Assembly: GCA_019412865.1 (NCBI GenBank)
Contig: DXOJ01000240.1
Coordinates: 1 to 7,598, forward strand
DNA: 7,598 nucleotides
Origin: Bacteroides sp.
GTDB lineage: Bacteria; Bacteroidota; Bacteroidia; Bacteroidales; Bacteroidaceae
Direction of reading: 5' to 3'
This document shows, piece by piece, positions 1 to 7,170 of the stretch. Each line of letters opens with the position of its first letter. The stretch's first letter is position 1. Both the position numbers and the translations under genes were made by a program. The notes beneath the pieces are model-generated. The model was not told the origin of the DNA, searched no databases, and saw only the letters and a program-made list of their open reading frames with translations.

Positions 1-1324
1 AGGTTGAATCACCAGCATTCAGCAATGCAATCGTAGCGTCCTCCCCTTTCCTGCCTGCAACGACTCTCAAATTAGGAAACAGTTCTTCATTCTCCGGATT
101 AAAAATTTCCATGCCCGGCAGGAAATATCGACACATCAGCGACCATGTAAAGAACCACGGACGAATTTCTTCCTCTTTCTCATCATTCAGTAACTCCGTC
201 CCCAATGAATTCCAGAATCCCCAAACCTTGAGTTGGTTCTTGTCTCCCAAATCTCCAATCGTATGCATCGCATCATCGAGCATCCATGCACTGGCTCCCT
301 GGAATCCGGCTTTCATCGATTGTATTAATGCATCGGCGGCATCAATACCATAGACATAATCGTACACATACAACTGGGAATCTTCACTGGCAAACGGTTT
401 CTGTGGAAGTAACTTCTTATATTCTTCTCCCAACTCACCGGTCTTATAAAGTACTCCTATTTCTCCGAAGATAACAGGCTTTCCTGTTGTCTTGAGTATA
501 TCCGCGACTTCCTTATGATGTTTCTGAAATCGGCCGTCCCTTACAAAGTAAGCATCCGCATAACAATGGATATTATAATTGCCCACTATTGAATCCAACT
601 GAATCATAGTCTGTTCCACCCACTGCCTGCCCGTATATTCGGAAGCCGGATTATCAGACATTTCAACGACATCGGGAGCAGACATTTCCAATGGGAGTCC
701 TGCCGCCTTAAACCCTTCCGCAAACATACTGACTCCCCTTTTCCACTGCTCCCAATCACCATTGGTACATGCCCAGGTTCCATTCGGTTCATTGGTTATA
801 ATGTAATATTTAATGCAATCATATCCCCGTTCCTTTATCAGATAAGAAAGATATCTGATAGTCATATCCACATAACGAGGATCATCTACCCTGTCAACCT
901 TGCCTTTATATCCCCAAAATCCGGGTACACCATAATCGCCAATCAAAACCGTTATCCCATTCTTCTGACAATAGTCCAATAGCTTGCAGACCATTTTCAC
1001 TTCCGCACATTCAAAGTCCACTATCGGATTGCCCTTTGTATCCACTCCCTTGAAATAACGCCATCCGGCTACATCCATCAAGCGAACCATACGCGGTTTC
1101 ATGTAGTCGAGCCGGGAACATACTTTCTGCAACTTCTCATCTGTCATTAAGTATCCCCATTCGGCTTCGGGAGAGTCACCATGCGGATAAGCTGACCACT
1201 CTACTCCATTTCCCATAAAATTAGCGGATACAGGCTGATCGGATATAATCAACGTGCTTTTCTTCTCTACGCATGCCGTGCAAAACAACAAAAGCATAGC
1301 TATCAAAGGTATTACTTTATTCAT
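1..1324 (-). CDS. Lipoprotein glycoside hydrolase of clan GH-A, family unassigned (3' end outside window)
   Basis: An open frame of 441 codons runs from the ATG at 1324-1322 to the left edge without a stop. Residues 1-18 are a lipoprotein signal (MNKVIPLIAMLLLFCTAC) with Cys18 the likely lipidated residue; the lipobox is loose because Cys15 takes the usual Leu place. The body reads as a (beta/alpha)8 barrel: RMVRLMDVAGW near 78-88, ITVLIGDYGVPGFWG near 124-138, then YYIITNEPNG with Glu179 as probable acid/base, and KPVIFGEIGV with Glu288 as probable nucleophile. NEP at the end of strand 4 and a Glu at strand 7 are the retaining clan GH-A signature. From about 425 (LRVVAGRKGEDATIALLNAG) a C-terminal beta domain seems to start. 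GH5, GH39 and smaller GH-A families are all candidates. The substrate is unknown; its coupling to GH130 suggests the two act on the same mannose-containing product. Confidence 0.85.
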   Translation of the reverse strand, partial: MNKVIPLIAMLLLFCTACVEKKSTLIISDQPVSANFMGNGVEWSAYPHGDSPEAEWGYLMTDEKLQKVCSRLDYMKPRMVRLMDVAGWRYFKGVDTKGNPIVDFECAEVKMVCKLLDYCQKNGITVLIGDYGVPGFWGYKGKVDRVDDPRYVDMTIRYLSYLIKERGYDCIKYYIITNEPNGTWACTNGDWEQWKRGVSMFAEGFKAAGLPLEMSAPDVVEMSDNPASEYTGRQWVEQTMIQLDSIVGNYNIHCYADAYFVRDGRFQKHHKEVADILKTTGKPVIFGEIGVLYKTGELGEEYKKLLPQKPFASEDSQLYVYDYVYGIDAADALIQSMKAGFQGASAWMLDDAMHTIGDLGDKNQLKVWGFWNSLGTELLNDEKEEEIRPWFFTWSLMCRYFLPGMEIFNPENEELFPNLRVVAGRKGEDATIALLNAGDST

Positions 1325-1326
1325 TA
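1322..1326 (-). other. TAATG stop/start overlap between GH130 and GH-A genes
   Basis: On the minus strand the GH130 stop TAA (1326-1324) and the GH-A start ATG (1324-1322) share one A. This arrangement is well known to favour translational coupling by ribosome re-initiation. It fixes the GH-A start, since this ATG is followed directly by a lipoprotein signal peptide. All other junctions in the operon have gaps of 16 to 24 bases. Confidence 0.9.
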
Positions 1327-2343
1327 CTCCCCTTTTTTAATATACTGAATCAATTCATTTACATTACAAGTAGCCATACAAACATACTTATCGGCCGCTC
1401 CGTAATACACATATAACGTATCACCCAAAATTACATTTCCCGTAGGAAATACACAGCCTTTGTAGTATCCGTTCAACTCACAATCCATCTCGGGTTCAAG
1501 AATATACTTTTGGGTACGTCCTATCACATGAAGCGGATTCTCCAGATCCAAGAGCAATGCGCCTACCCTGTAATATCCCCTTCCGCCATGTTCCACTCCG
1601 TGATAAAGCATCAACCACCCTTCATCCGTTTTCAAAGGCGGAGTGCTTCCGCCTATCTTTTCTTCCCAAGTATTTTCGATACCCGAAATCAATAAATGGC
1701 TTTCTTTATCTGACCAATTTAGCAAATCATCTGAGAATTTCAACCAAATAGACGGATATTTAACATTATACTTATCACCCGTGTATTGTTTGGGACGATG
1801 CAGAAGTACATATTTTCCATTCACTTTTTCCGGAAAAAGTATAGCATCCCTATCATCCAAGGCCGATTCGGTGATTCGCCCCAGCCGTCGGAAGTGCCTG
1901 AAATCTTTAGTTACCGCCAATCCTGAATTACCCAGATTCTCCTTTATAAAAACGGGAGCATGGTTACCACATTGCGGACGTATTACTACATCATGCGGAA
2001 ACTTCCAGTATTGTCCCGGAGGATAAGGGCGAAAAGCATACGTGATATAATATTCATCGTCAAATTTCACAATACGGGGATCTTCCACTCCACCGGCATC
2101 AGGACCATCAATGCTGGGTCCGAATACCGGTTGCGAAGATACTCTTTTAAAATCATATCCGTCTTTACTCGTAGCCAATCCCAAACGAATGACGTGTTCT
2201 TCATCATTACCTGCTGCCCGATAGAGCATGTAGAATATACCATCTTCATACCATACACCGGGATTGCATACCACTAAATTTTCCCATGCATTCGCTGAAT
2301 TTGGTGACAGAATAGGATTGTTATCATATTTCTTCAGTCTCAT
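1324..2343 (-). CDS. GH130 beta-mannoside phosphorylase or beta-mannosidase
   Basis: A 339-residue five-bladed beta-propeller enzyme of family GH130, whose members phosphorolyse or hydrolyse beta-1,2- or beta-1,4-linked mannosides. The N-terminus NPILSPN...WE...VCNPGVWYEDG, the blade motif FYMLYRAAG, and GGVEDPR carrying the catalytic Asp88 are family hallmarks. DDRDAILFPEKV followed by LLHRP (His182-Arg183) is also typical. Most GH130 enzymes are phosphorylases using paired basic residues to hold phosphate, while a Bacteroides subgroup lacks some of these and hydrolyses instead. Arg42, His182 and Arg183 are candidates, but I cannot settle which type this is without a structural alignment. 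There is no signal peptide, and an in-frame TGA four codons upstream (2356-2358) rules out an N-terminal extension, so it is probably cytoplasmic, unlike its four neighbours. The start lies 24 bases after the rhamnosidase stop; the stop overlaps the next start by one base. Confidence 0.95.
   Translation of the reverse strand: MRLKKYDNNPILSPNSANAWENLVVCNPGVWYEDGIFYMLYRAAGNDEEHVIRLGLATSKDGYDFKRVSSQPVFGPSIDGPDAGGVEDPRIVKFDDEYYITYAFRPYPPGQYWKFPHDVVIRPQCGNHAPVFIKENLGNSGLAVTKDFRHFRRLGRITESALDDRDAILFPEKVNGKYVLLHRPKQYTGDKYNVKYPSIWLKFSDDLLNWSDKESHLLISGIENTWEEKIGGSTPPLKTDEGWLMLYHGVEHGGRGYYRVGALLLDLENPLHVIGRTQKYILEPEMDCELNGYYKGCVFPTGNVILGDTLYVYYGAADKYVCMATCNVNELIQYIKKGE
1327..1338 (-). promoter_or_regulatory. 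Purine-rich, Shine-Dalgarno-like run before the GH-A start
   Basis: Minus-strand A6 followed by GGGGAG lies two bases before the ATG of the GH-A gene. Bacteroidota mostly start translation without Shine-Dalgarno pairing, and none of the other three visible starts (2343, 5160, 6709) has such a run. It also encodes the last residues of GH130 (Lys-Lys-Gly-Glu), so it may be only coding sequence. It could still help re-initiation at the overlapping start. Confidence 0.35.
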
Positions 2344-2367
2344 AACTTTTAATTTTCAGTTTAACAT

Positions 2368-5160
2368 TCAGTTTTGTTTTACCGTAAACGAATACTTCCC
2401 GGATTCCAGATCAATTATAACCCAGTTGCCATCCGTCCTTACTCCGGTTATACTTTTAATGTCATTTAAGTCTTGGTTCGCTTCTTTTATCTCCTTGCCG
2501 ACAGCTTCGGGCAGATAGACAGAGGCAGTCGTGTTAGCCGGGATAGCAATGTCCCAGATAAAGGTAGTTCCTTCTCTTCTCCAATGACTTCGGATCTCTC
2601 CTCTGACCGATTGATAAGAGGCATTGACATAAGTCAGATCCCCCACAAGCAACGGCTTCATTTCAATCTTTTTAAATCCCGTTGATTCTGCTTCATTCCT
2701 GATGCCTGCCAGGTACTCATAATACCATATTATAAGGTCCCCCAGCAACATTACATGATTAGCGGAATTCATTGCCGGATCGGCCGTATTGCCGTTCCAT
2801 AATTCCCAAATGGTAGTAGCACCATTTTCAATCATATATCCCCAACTCGGATAGGTTTTGTTGGTGGCAATCTTATACGCCAGTTCCGGTTGACCATAGT
2901 CTGACAATCCTCTCATAAGCCATTGAATACCGATCAGTCCAGTACTGACATGCCCCTTAAACTCATTCAGAGTCTTATCAACAATATGCTCGAAAACGAC
3001 CTGACGGACAGAGTCGGGAGCCATCCCGTTCATTAAAGCTAATAAATTAGCCGTTACCGTATTATTGGAATAATATCCGGTTGATGCATTATAGAATTTC
3101 CTATTGAAAGCTTTTAGTATCCGATCACCTGACTCCCGATAATAGGCAATGTCCTTATCATTACCCGATAGCGAAGCAAATTTCTGCATTAAGACCAAAA
3201 GACGATAATAATATGCGGTTGAGAGCAATTCCCCCGAAGTCTTCCGTGAAGGATCTTGTGAATGAATCATTTCCATAGACTCCGGTGGCATACACCAGTC
3301 ACCGAATGTATCATGAATAACGATATCATCCTTCAGATAGTTATCCCGGATAAATTGGATAAATGCTTTGAATGAATCATAATGGCGGATGATGGGACGT
3401 ACATCTCCATACTGTTTGTACAGCATATCGGCAACAGTGAAATATGCAGCCGGCCATGTAACATCATTGGTATACATCTCCCAATAATTAGGAGCGACAT
3501 CCGGTAATGCTCCGTTCGCTAATTGTGAGTCTTCAATATCTTTCAGCCATTTTGCATAAAGTTTCTGATTGTCATAGATATAGCTTTCGCCGTATGCTCC
3601 GGTAGTTCTGTCGCCCAGCCATCCCATCCGTTCGTCCCGTTGAGGACAGTCCGTCGGCATTCCACGGTAATTACCTTTAATACCCCAGCATGCGTTTTGA
3701 TAAATCCGGTTAATGACAGTATTGGAAGTTTCAAACGTACCGGTGGTCTTCATTTCGTCATAAACGACTTTTCCTTCGAAATGATCAACAGCAGGTACAC
3801 CGGGGAAACCAGACACTTCAACATAACGGAAACCATGAAATACAAATTTAGGTTCCCATGTTTCCTCTTCATCTCCCTTTAAGATATAAGTATCCGTAAC
3901 TTTGGCTCCACGTAAGTTGTCCAAATATAAATGACCGTCTTCTTTCAATAACTCCGCATAGCGAAGCGTTACTTTGTCTCCCTGTTTGCCACGTACTTTC
4001 AACGTCATCCATCCTACCATATTCTGCCCCATATCCACAATATATTTATCATCACCCAGTTTATGGACAGAGAGAGGTTTTATATGTTCCATCACTTTAA
4101 TATTCGGATTTTCCTGTGCCTGCAGCTTTCCTTCGGGTGCATTTACTAATTCAACCGGATACCATGCCGCATCGTCAAAGTCGTTCGTGCTCCATCCCTC
4201 CATTTCTTTACGGGCATCATATTCTTCGCCGTCGAACTCATTATTTACTCCCAAAGGACCATCCAAAGTAACTTTCCACGATTCGTCACTCACGAAAGTG
4301 TCTTTCGTATCATCTTTGTAAGTAACTTCCAACTGAGACAATAGTTGAGGCAATCCGAATGTACGGAACCAGGGAATACGCATCGAAAAGAATCGGCCAT
4401 TTCCCAATATCACCCCGATAGTATTCTCTCCTTTATTCAAATAAGAAGTGACATCAAAAGTGTTGTATGGAACAGTTTTACTGTAATCTGTCGGAGTAGG
4501 AGCTAATACCTGATCTCCAATCTTATGGCCGTTCAGATATGCTTCGTACAGGCCTAAACCGGAGATATAAAGCATTGCACTCTTTACATTTTTCCCCAGT
4601 TTTATCTCTTTCCGCAAGTAGCGGGCACGAAGGCGAGTCTCACTTTTCAGCCGAAGTTCGTCTTCATTCTCTGGAACAAAATTCATCTTCCGATCTTCTC
4701 CTTCCGCTTCTATACTCTCCAAGCCAATCCATTTGGCTTGCCAATCAGATGCCTCTAGTCCCATCGACCAAAAAGCTCTTTCCGATGAAACAACTTCACC
4801 CAAATTGGTTTCAATCCTTACTTTCCAATAACAAAACTGCCTGCCGGACAACGGGGCACCTTCATAAGGAATTAAAACTGTTTCGGAAGAAGGGATTCTG
4901 CCCGAATCCCATAAGTCTCCTACATTTTCTTTCAGCTTCTCCTCAGACGAAGATACGATGATACGGTATGACTGTTGATGGACTCCTCTTTCTTCAGAAT
5001 GCAGTTTCCAGCTTAAACGAGGCTGCTTCTGTTCAAGACCGAGAGGATTCACCAGACTTTCCACCTTCAGGTCATAGACCTGCACTTTCTCAGTTTTATG
5101 ACATGAGAAGAGTGCCAGCATGAGCGATACCCCCATGCATAATAATATTCTTGTCTTCAT
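2368..5160 (-). CDS. Alpha-L-rhamnosidase, glycoside hydrolase family 78, lipoprotein
   Basis: A 930-residue inverting exo-enzyme that removes terminal alpha-L-rhamnose. Residues 1-20 are a lipoprotein signal ending in the lipobox LFSC (Cys20), so it should be membrane anchored. Next come an Ig-like N-terminal domain (~28-135); a beta-sandwich that in this family can help bind sugar (~185-335, containing LYISGLGLYEAYLNG); a second beta-sandwich (~345-450, with VDMGQNMVGW and FHGFRYVEV); an (alpha/alpha)6 catalytic barrel (~455-800); and a C-terminal beta domain (~805-930). Family hallmarks are DCPQRDERMGWLGD at 504-517, where Glu510 is the probable general acid; GDW at Asp621-Trp622; and TTIWE ending at Glu786, the probable general base. 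Length is normal for the family. The gene is complete with no frameshift. Its gaps to neighbours (16 and 24 bases) place it inside the operon. A second in-frame TGA follows the first after three codons. The linkage or aglycone it prefers cannot be read from sequence. Confidence 0.97.
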   Translation of the reverse strand: MKTRILLCMGVSLMLALFSCHKTEKVQVYDLKVESLVNPLGLEQKQPRLSWKLHSEERGVHQQSYRIIVSSSEEKLKENVGDLWDSGRIPSSETVLIPYEGAPLSGRQFCYWKVRIETNLGEVVSSERAFWSMGLEASDWQAKWIGLESIEAEGEDRKMNFVPENEDELRLKSETRLRARYLRKEIKLGKNVKSAMLYISGLGLYEAYLNGHKIGDQVLAPTPTDYSKTVPYNTFDVTSYLNKGENTIGVILGNGRFFSMRIPWFRTFGLPQLLSQLEVTYKDDTKDTFVSDESWKVTLDGPLGVNNEFDGEEYDARKEMEGWSTNDFDDAAWYPVELVNAPEGKLQAQENPNIKVMEHIKPLSVHKLGDDKYIVDMGQNMVGWMTLKVRGKQGDKVTLRYAELLKEDGHLYLDNLRGAKVTDTYILKGDEEETWEPKFVFHGFRYVEVSGFPGVPAVDHFEGKVVYDEMKTTGTFETSNTVINRIYQNACWGIKGNYRGMPTDCPQRDERMGWLGDRTTGAYGESYIYDNQKLYAKWLKDIEDSQLANGALPDVAPNYWEMYTNDVTWPAAYFTVADMLYKQYGDVRPIIRHYDSFKAFIQFIRDNYLKDDIVIHDTFGDWCMPPESMEMIHSQDPSRKTSGELLSTAYYYRLLVLMQKFASLSGNDKDIAYYRESGDRILKAFNRKFYNASTGYYSNNTVTANLLALMNGMAPDSVRQVVFEHIVDKTLNEFKGHVSTGLIGIQWLMRGLSDYGQPELAYKIATNKTYPSWGYMIENGATTIWELWNGNTADPAMNSANHVMLLGDLIIWYYEYLAGIRNEAESTGFKKIEMKPLLVGDLTYVNASYQSVRGEIRSHWRREGTTFIWDIAIPANTTASVYLPEAVGKEIKEANQDLNDIKSITGVRTDGNWVIIDLESGKYSFTVKQN

Positions 5161-5176
5161 CTTAAATTGTCATTAA

Positions 5177-6709
5177 TCAGTTTACAGCCCCAATATTAGA
5201 AGGTACACTATCCGATACTTTCTTTCCGAAAATATCCTGACCACCATGATGATCGATCACCGCACCTGCCTGACCGGCAGAAGACTTCTTCTTCAGATAA
5301 TAACCTGACAGAGATTCAAATCCTCTTTTCCCGCTGCCCGGATTGACGAATTTCGGATCAGCAGTTATTTTATTAAGTTCAGCAGGTTCTGTCGAAGGGT
5401 GATTGCCATGATATACATTGTTGGAGAAGATTCCATTCTTTCCCGGTATCATATAACCACCACTTCCATAATTGCAGATAATGTTATTCTTAAATATCCA
5501 AGGCGCATTGATATCTCCCGCCTCATCCCAGGTATGTTCTATGATTTTCGTGTCCAGCCCTTCCGATATGTAAATCGTATTGTTATATATCTTCATATTA
5601 GGCTGTACTCCTCCGGCAATCATAAATATACGTGTTTTATCATTCTGACTGATGTTGTAACGGACAATTCCTCCAGAGGAGTTAGAAGCATCGATGAACA
5701 GCATAAAGCCTCCTTCATTATCGTGGCTGTAGTTGTACTGCACGATACAGTCTATTGCATCAATATCAATGTCGAAAGCTGTTCCATCAGCATTTCCTTC
5801 CAGCATATGCGTATTGAATGCTTCGTTATACTGGATTATACAATTACTTCCACGGGTACACCAGATAGCTGCCGAGCCATTAAATCCCCCGTCTTCCCGA
5901 TAGGAGCCACAGCCATCCGCCACATTATGTTCTATCAGGGCACCGTCACAACCATAGGTAAGGATTCCGTCAGAATCAATGTCCTTCACCGAGTTTTTAC
6001 GTATTCTGACCCCCGTACAGGCTTCATCATATTTGGCAAAAATATGATCCCATACAACAATACCCGTACGTCCTACATTCTCAACTCTGTTACCCTCGAT
6101 CAGTACATTCCTATATTTATCAGTACCGGTCAGACCGTTCACATTTACAGAAATCCCCCCAAATTGATGAGGATGAAAATTATATGCATAACGGAATGAG
6201 CTGGTCACATGGTGCACATAATTATCAAGAATACGGATATTACTCAAAACACCACCATTATCATTTTCGACCAGGATACCTCCGCGATGTACATAACCTC
6301 GTTCCGGAGCCTGATTCGTGACTTCCAGCTGACGAATCACCCAATTCGATTGATTACGCAAGTATACTGCCGCCTTTACCTGGCCGTTCCCGTGAATCAC
6401 AGGACGTGCCCCTTCACCATAAGCCCCTATTATAATCGGCGAATCGTCCGTCCCATTCCCTCTTGGAGACAAAGACCCCGTCCAGGTACAATCGGATTTC
6501 AGCAAAATCTGTTCACCCGGTTTAAACTCCCGGTCGTTGGCGTTTTTAAAAGATTTCCAGGCTTCTCCGGGCGACAGTCCGGTATTACTGTCGCTGCCGC
6601 CCAAGTTATCTATATAGTATATTTTACCACTTTGATCATTCGCATAAACAGGAGTTATACTGGCAAAGGATAAAATAACCATCCAAATTCTTATTGCAAT
6701 ATTCATCAT
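5177..6709 (-). CDS. Secreted right-handed parallel beta-helix protein, putative polysaccharide-degrading enzyme
   Basis: A complete 510-residue protein. Residues 1-23 form a type I signal peptide with probable cleavage after VYA (Ala23), and no lipobox, so it should be exported to the periplasm or beyond. The mature N-terminus has the YYIDN...GSDSNTGLSPGEAWKS pattern common at the start of Bacteroidota beta-helix lyases and hydrolases. From about residue 100 to 470 there are successive coils of the form I-x-x-N, for example VLIEGNRVEN, VRIRKNSVKD, ALIEHNVAD, CIIQYNEAFN, CIVQYNYSHDN, MKIYNNTIYI and WIFKNNIICN. An acidic cluster at residues 308-320 (Asp308, 313, 315, 317, 320), next to SHDNEGG, is the best candidate for a catalytic or calcium site. 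The start is a double ATG (Met-Met); either could serve. It lies 16 bases after its paralogue and 16 before the rhamnosidase gene. Lyase families, GH28-like, GH120-like and GH141-like enzymes are all possible; I cannot choose. Confidence 0.88.
   Translation of the reverse strand: MMNIAIRIWMVILSFASITPVYANDQSGKIYYIDNLGGSDSNTGLSPGEAWKSFKNANDREFKPGEQILLKSDCTWTGSLSPRGNGTDDSPIIIGAYGEGARPVIHGNGQVKAAVYLRNQSNWVIRQLEVTNQAPERGYVHRGGILVENDNGGVLSNIRILDNYVHHVTSSFRYAYNFHPHQFGGISVNVNGLTGTDKYRNVLIEGNRVENVGRTGIVVWDHIFAKYDEACTGVRIRKNSVKDIDSDGILTYGCDGALIEHNVADGCGSYREDGGFNGSAAIWCTRGSNCIIQYNEAFNTHMLEGNADGTAFDIDIDAIDCIVQYNYSHDNEGGFMLFIDASNSSGGIVRYNISQNDKTRIFMIAGGVQPNMKIYNNTIYISEGLDTKIIEHTWDEAGDINAPWIFKNNIICNYGSGGYMIPGKNGIFSNNVYHGNHPSTEPAELNKITADPKFVNPGSGKRGFESLSGYYLKKKSSAGQAGAVIDHHGGQDIFGKKVSDSVPSNIGAVN
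5481..5540 (-). repeat. Paralogous repeat copy A, 90% identical to 7501-7560
   Basis: This 60-base stretch inside the complete beta-helix gene matches 7501-7560 with six mismatches and no gaps, an offset of 2020 bases. The longest exact run is 15 bases (5505-5519 against 7525-7539). It encodes the HTWD...GDINAPW...FKNNII segment and is the best conserved part of the tandem duplication at DNA level. Confidence 0.85.
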
Positions 6710-6725
6710 TTTCTTCGTTTTATTT

Positions 6726-7170
6726 TTATTCTACATAAGTGATTGCCACTTCACCGATCTGAACAGCCCAACTCTCATTCACCGGATCATTAATGCGGAC
6801 TCCTATAAAGTTCACTCCTTCCGGCAAAGCCGCAGCTGTATTGATTGTGGTCTTCTGCCAGCCTTCCACTACAGCAGGATCTGTTGTATAAGTAACTGGT
6901 ATTTCGATGTAATTAGCAAAATCACCTCCTGTGTATGAACCATATATCTTAATGTTCTGAGGGGTTAACGTCGGATACCATACACATAGATACATAGTGA
7001 CTTCCACAGACTTTATATTCGGAAGGTTATACAATATAATTCCATCATCCGTAGTTGCCCGTACAGCTCTGGATCCATCACCACCAAAGAATTGCGGATT
7101 ACTGCTGTCCAGATTCAAATTGGGTGAATAGTAAAATGCATTACTCCAGTCATTCAGTTTATCTATCATC
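6726..7170 (-). other. C-terminal accessory domain of the beta-helix protein, putative beta-sandwich
   Basis: This is a sub-region of the partial beta-helix gene, about 147 residues, beginning near MIDKLNDWSNAFYY and ending at the stop. It has the look of an all-beta module: alternating hydrophobic strands (VEVTMYLCVWY, NYIEIPVTY, NFIGVRIND, VQIGEVAITYV), many Asn, Asp and Gly in loops, and several Trp and Tyr. A segment with DSSNPQFFGGD followed by SRAVRA precedes the strands. The closing pattern, an estimated quantity followed by a statement of the form IGVRIND...IGEVAITY, is typical of galactose-binding-like or discoidin-like lectin folds. That assignment is inference from strand pattern only, and I do not recognise a named family. 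The adjacent paralogue lacks it. Confidence 0.5.

Noticed and set aside
604..792. A 62-codon minus-strand open frame
   Set aside because: It lies in another frame of the GH-A gene, over the NEP active-site region, which is clearly coding in the main frame.
1643..2026. A 127-codon plus-strand open frame
   Set aside because: It is antisense to GH130, whose family motifs are intact on the other strand across the same bases.
2344..2367. A possible internal promoter or leader peptide (ATG-TTA-AAC-TGA) between GH78 and GH130
   Set aside because: Only 24 bases are available, there is no recognisable Bacteroidota -33/-7 promoter pair, and a three-codon frame formed by tandem stops is likely chance.
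4539..4961. A 140-codon plus-strand open frame
   Set aside because: It is antisense to the GH78 N-terminal domains; its Ser-, Leu- and His-rich translation is typical of complementary shadow frames.
5399..6199. A 266-codon plus-strand open frame opposite the beta-helix gene
   Set aside because: It is antisense to a well-supported secreted protein and its translation has no signal, domain or sensible composition. Repetitive beta-helix coding sequence readily leaves an open complementary frame.
6209..6673. A 154-codon plus-strand open frame
   Set aside because: It is fully antisense to the N-terminal half of the beta-helix gene, with no recognisable protein features.
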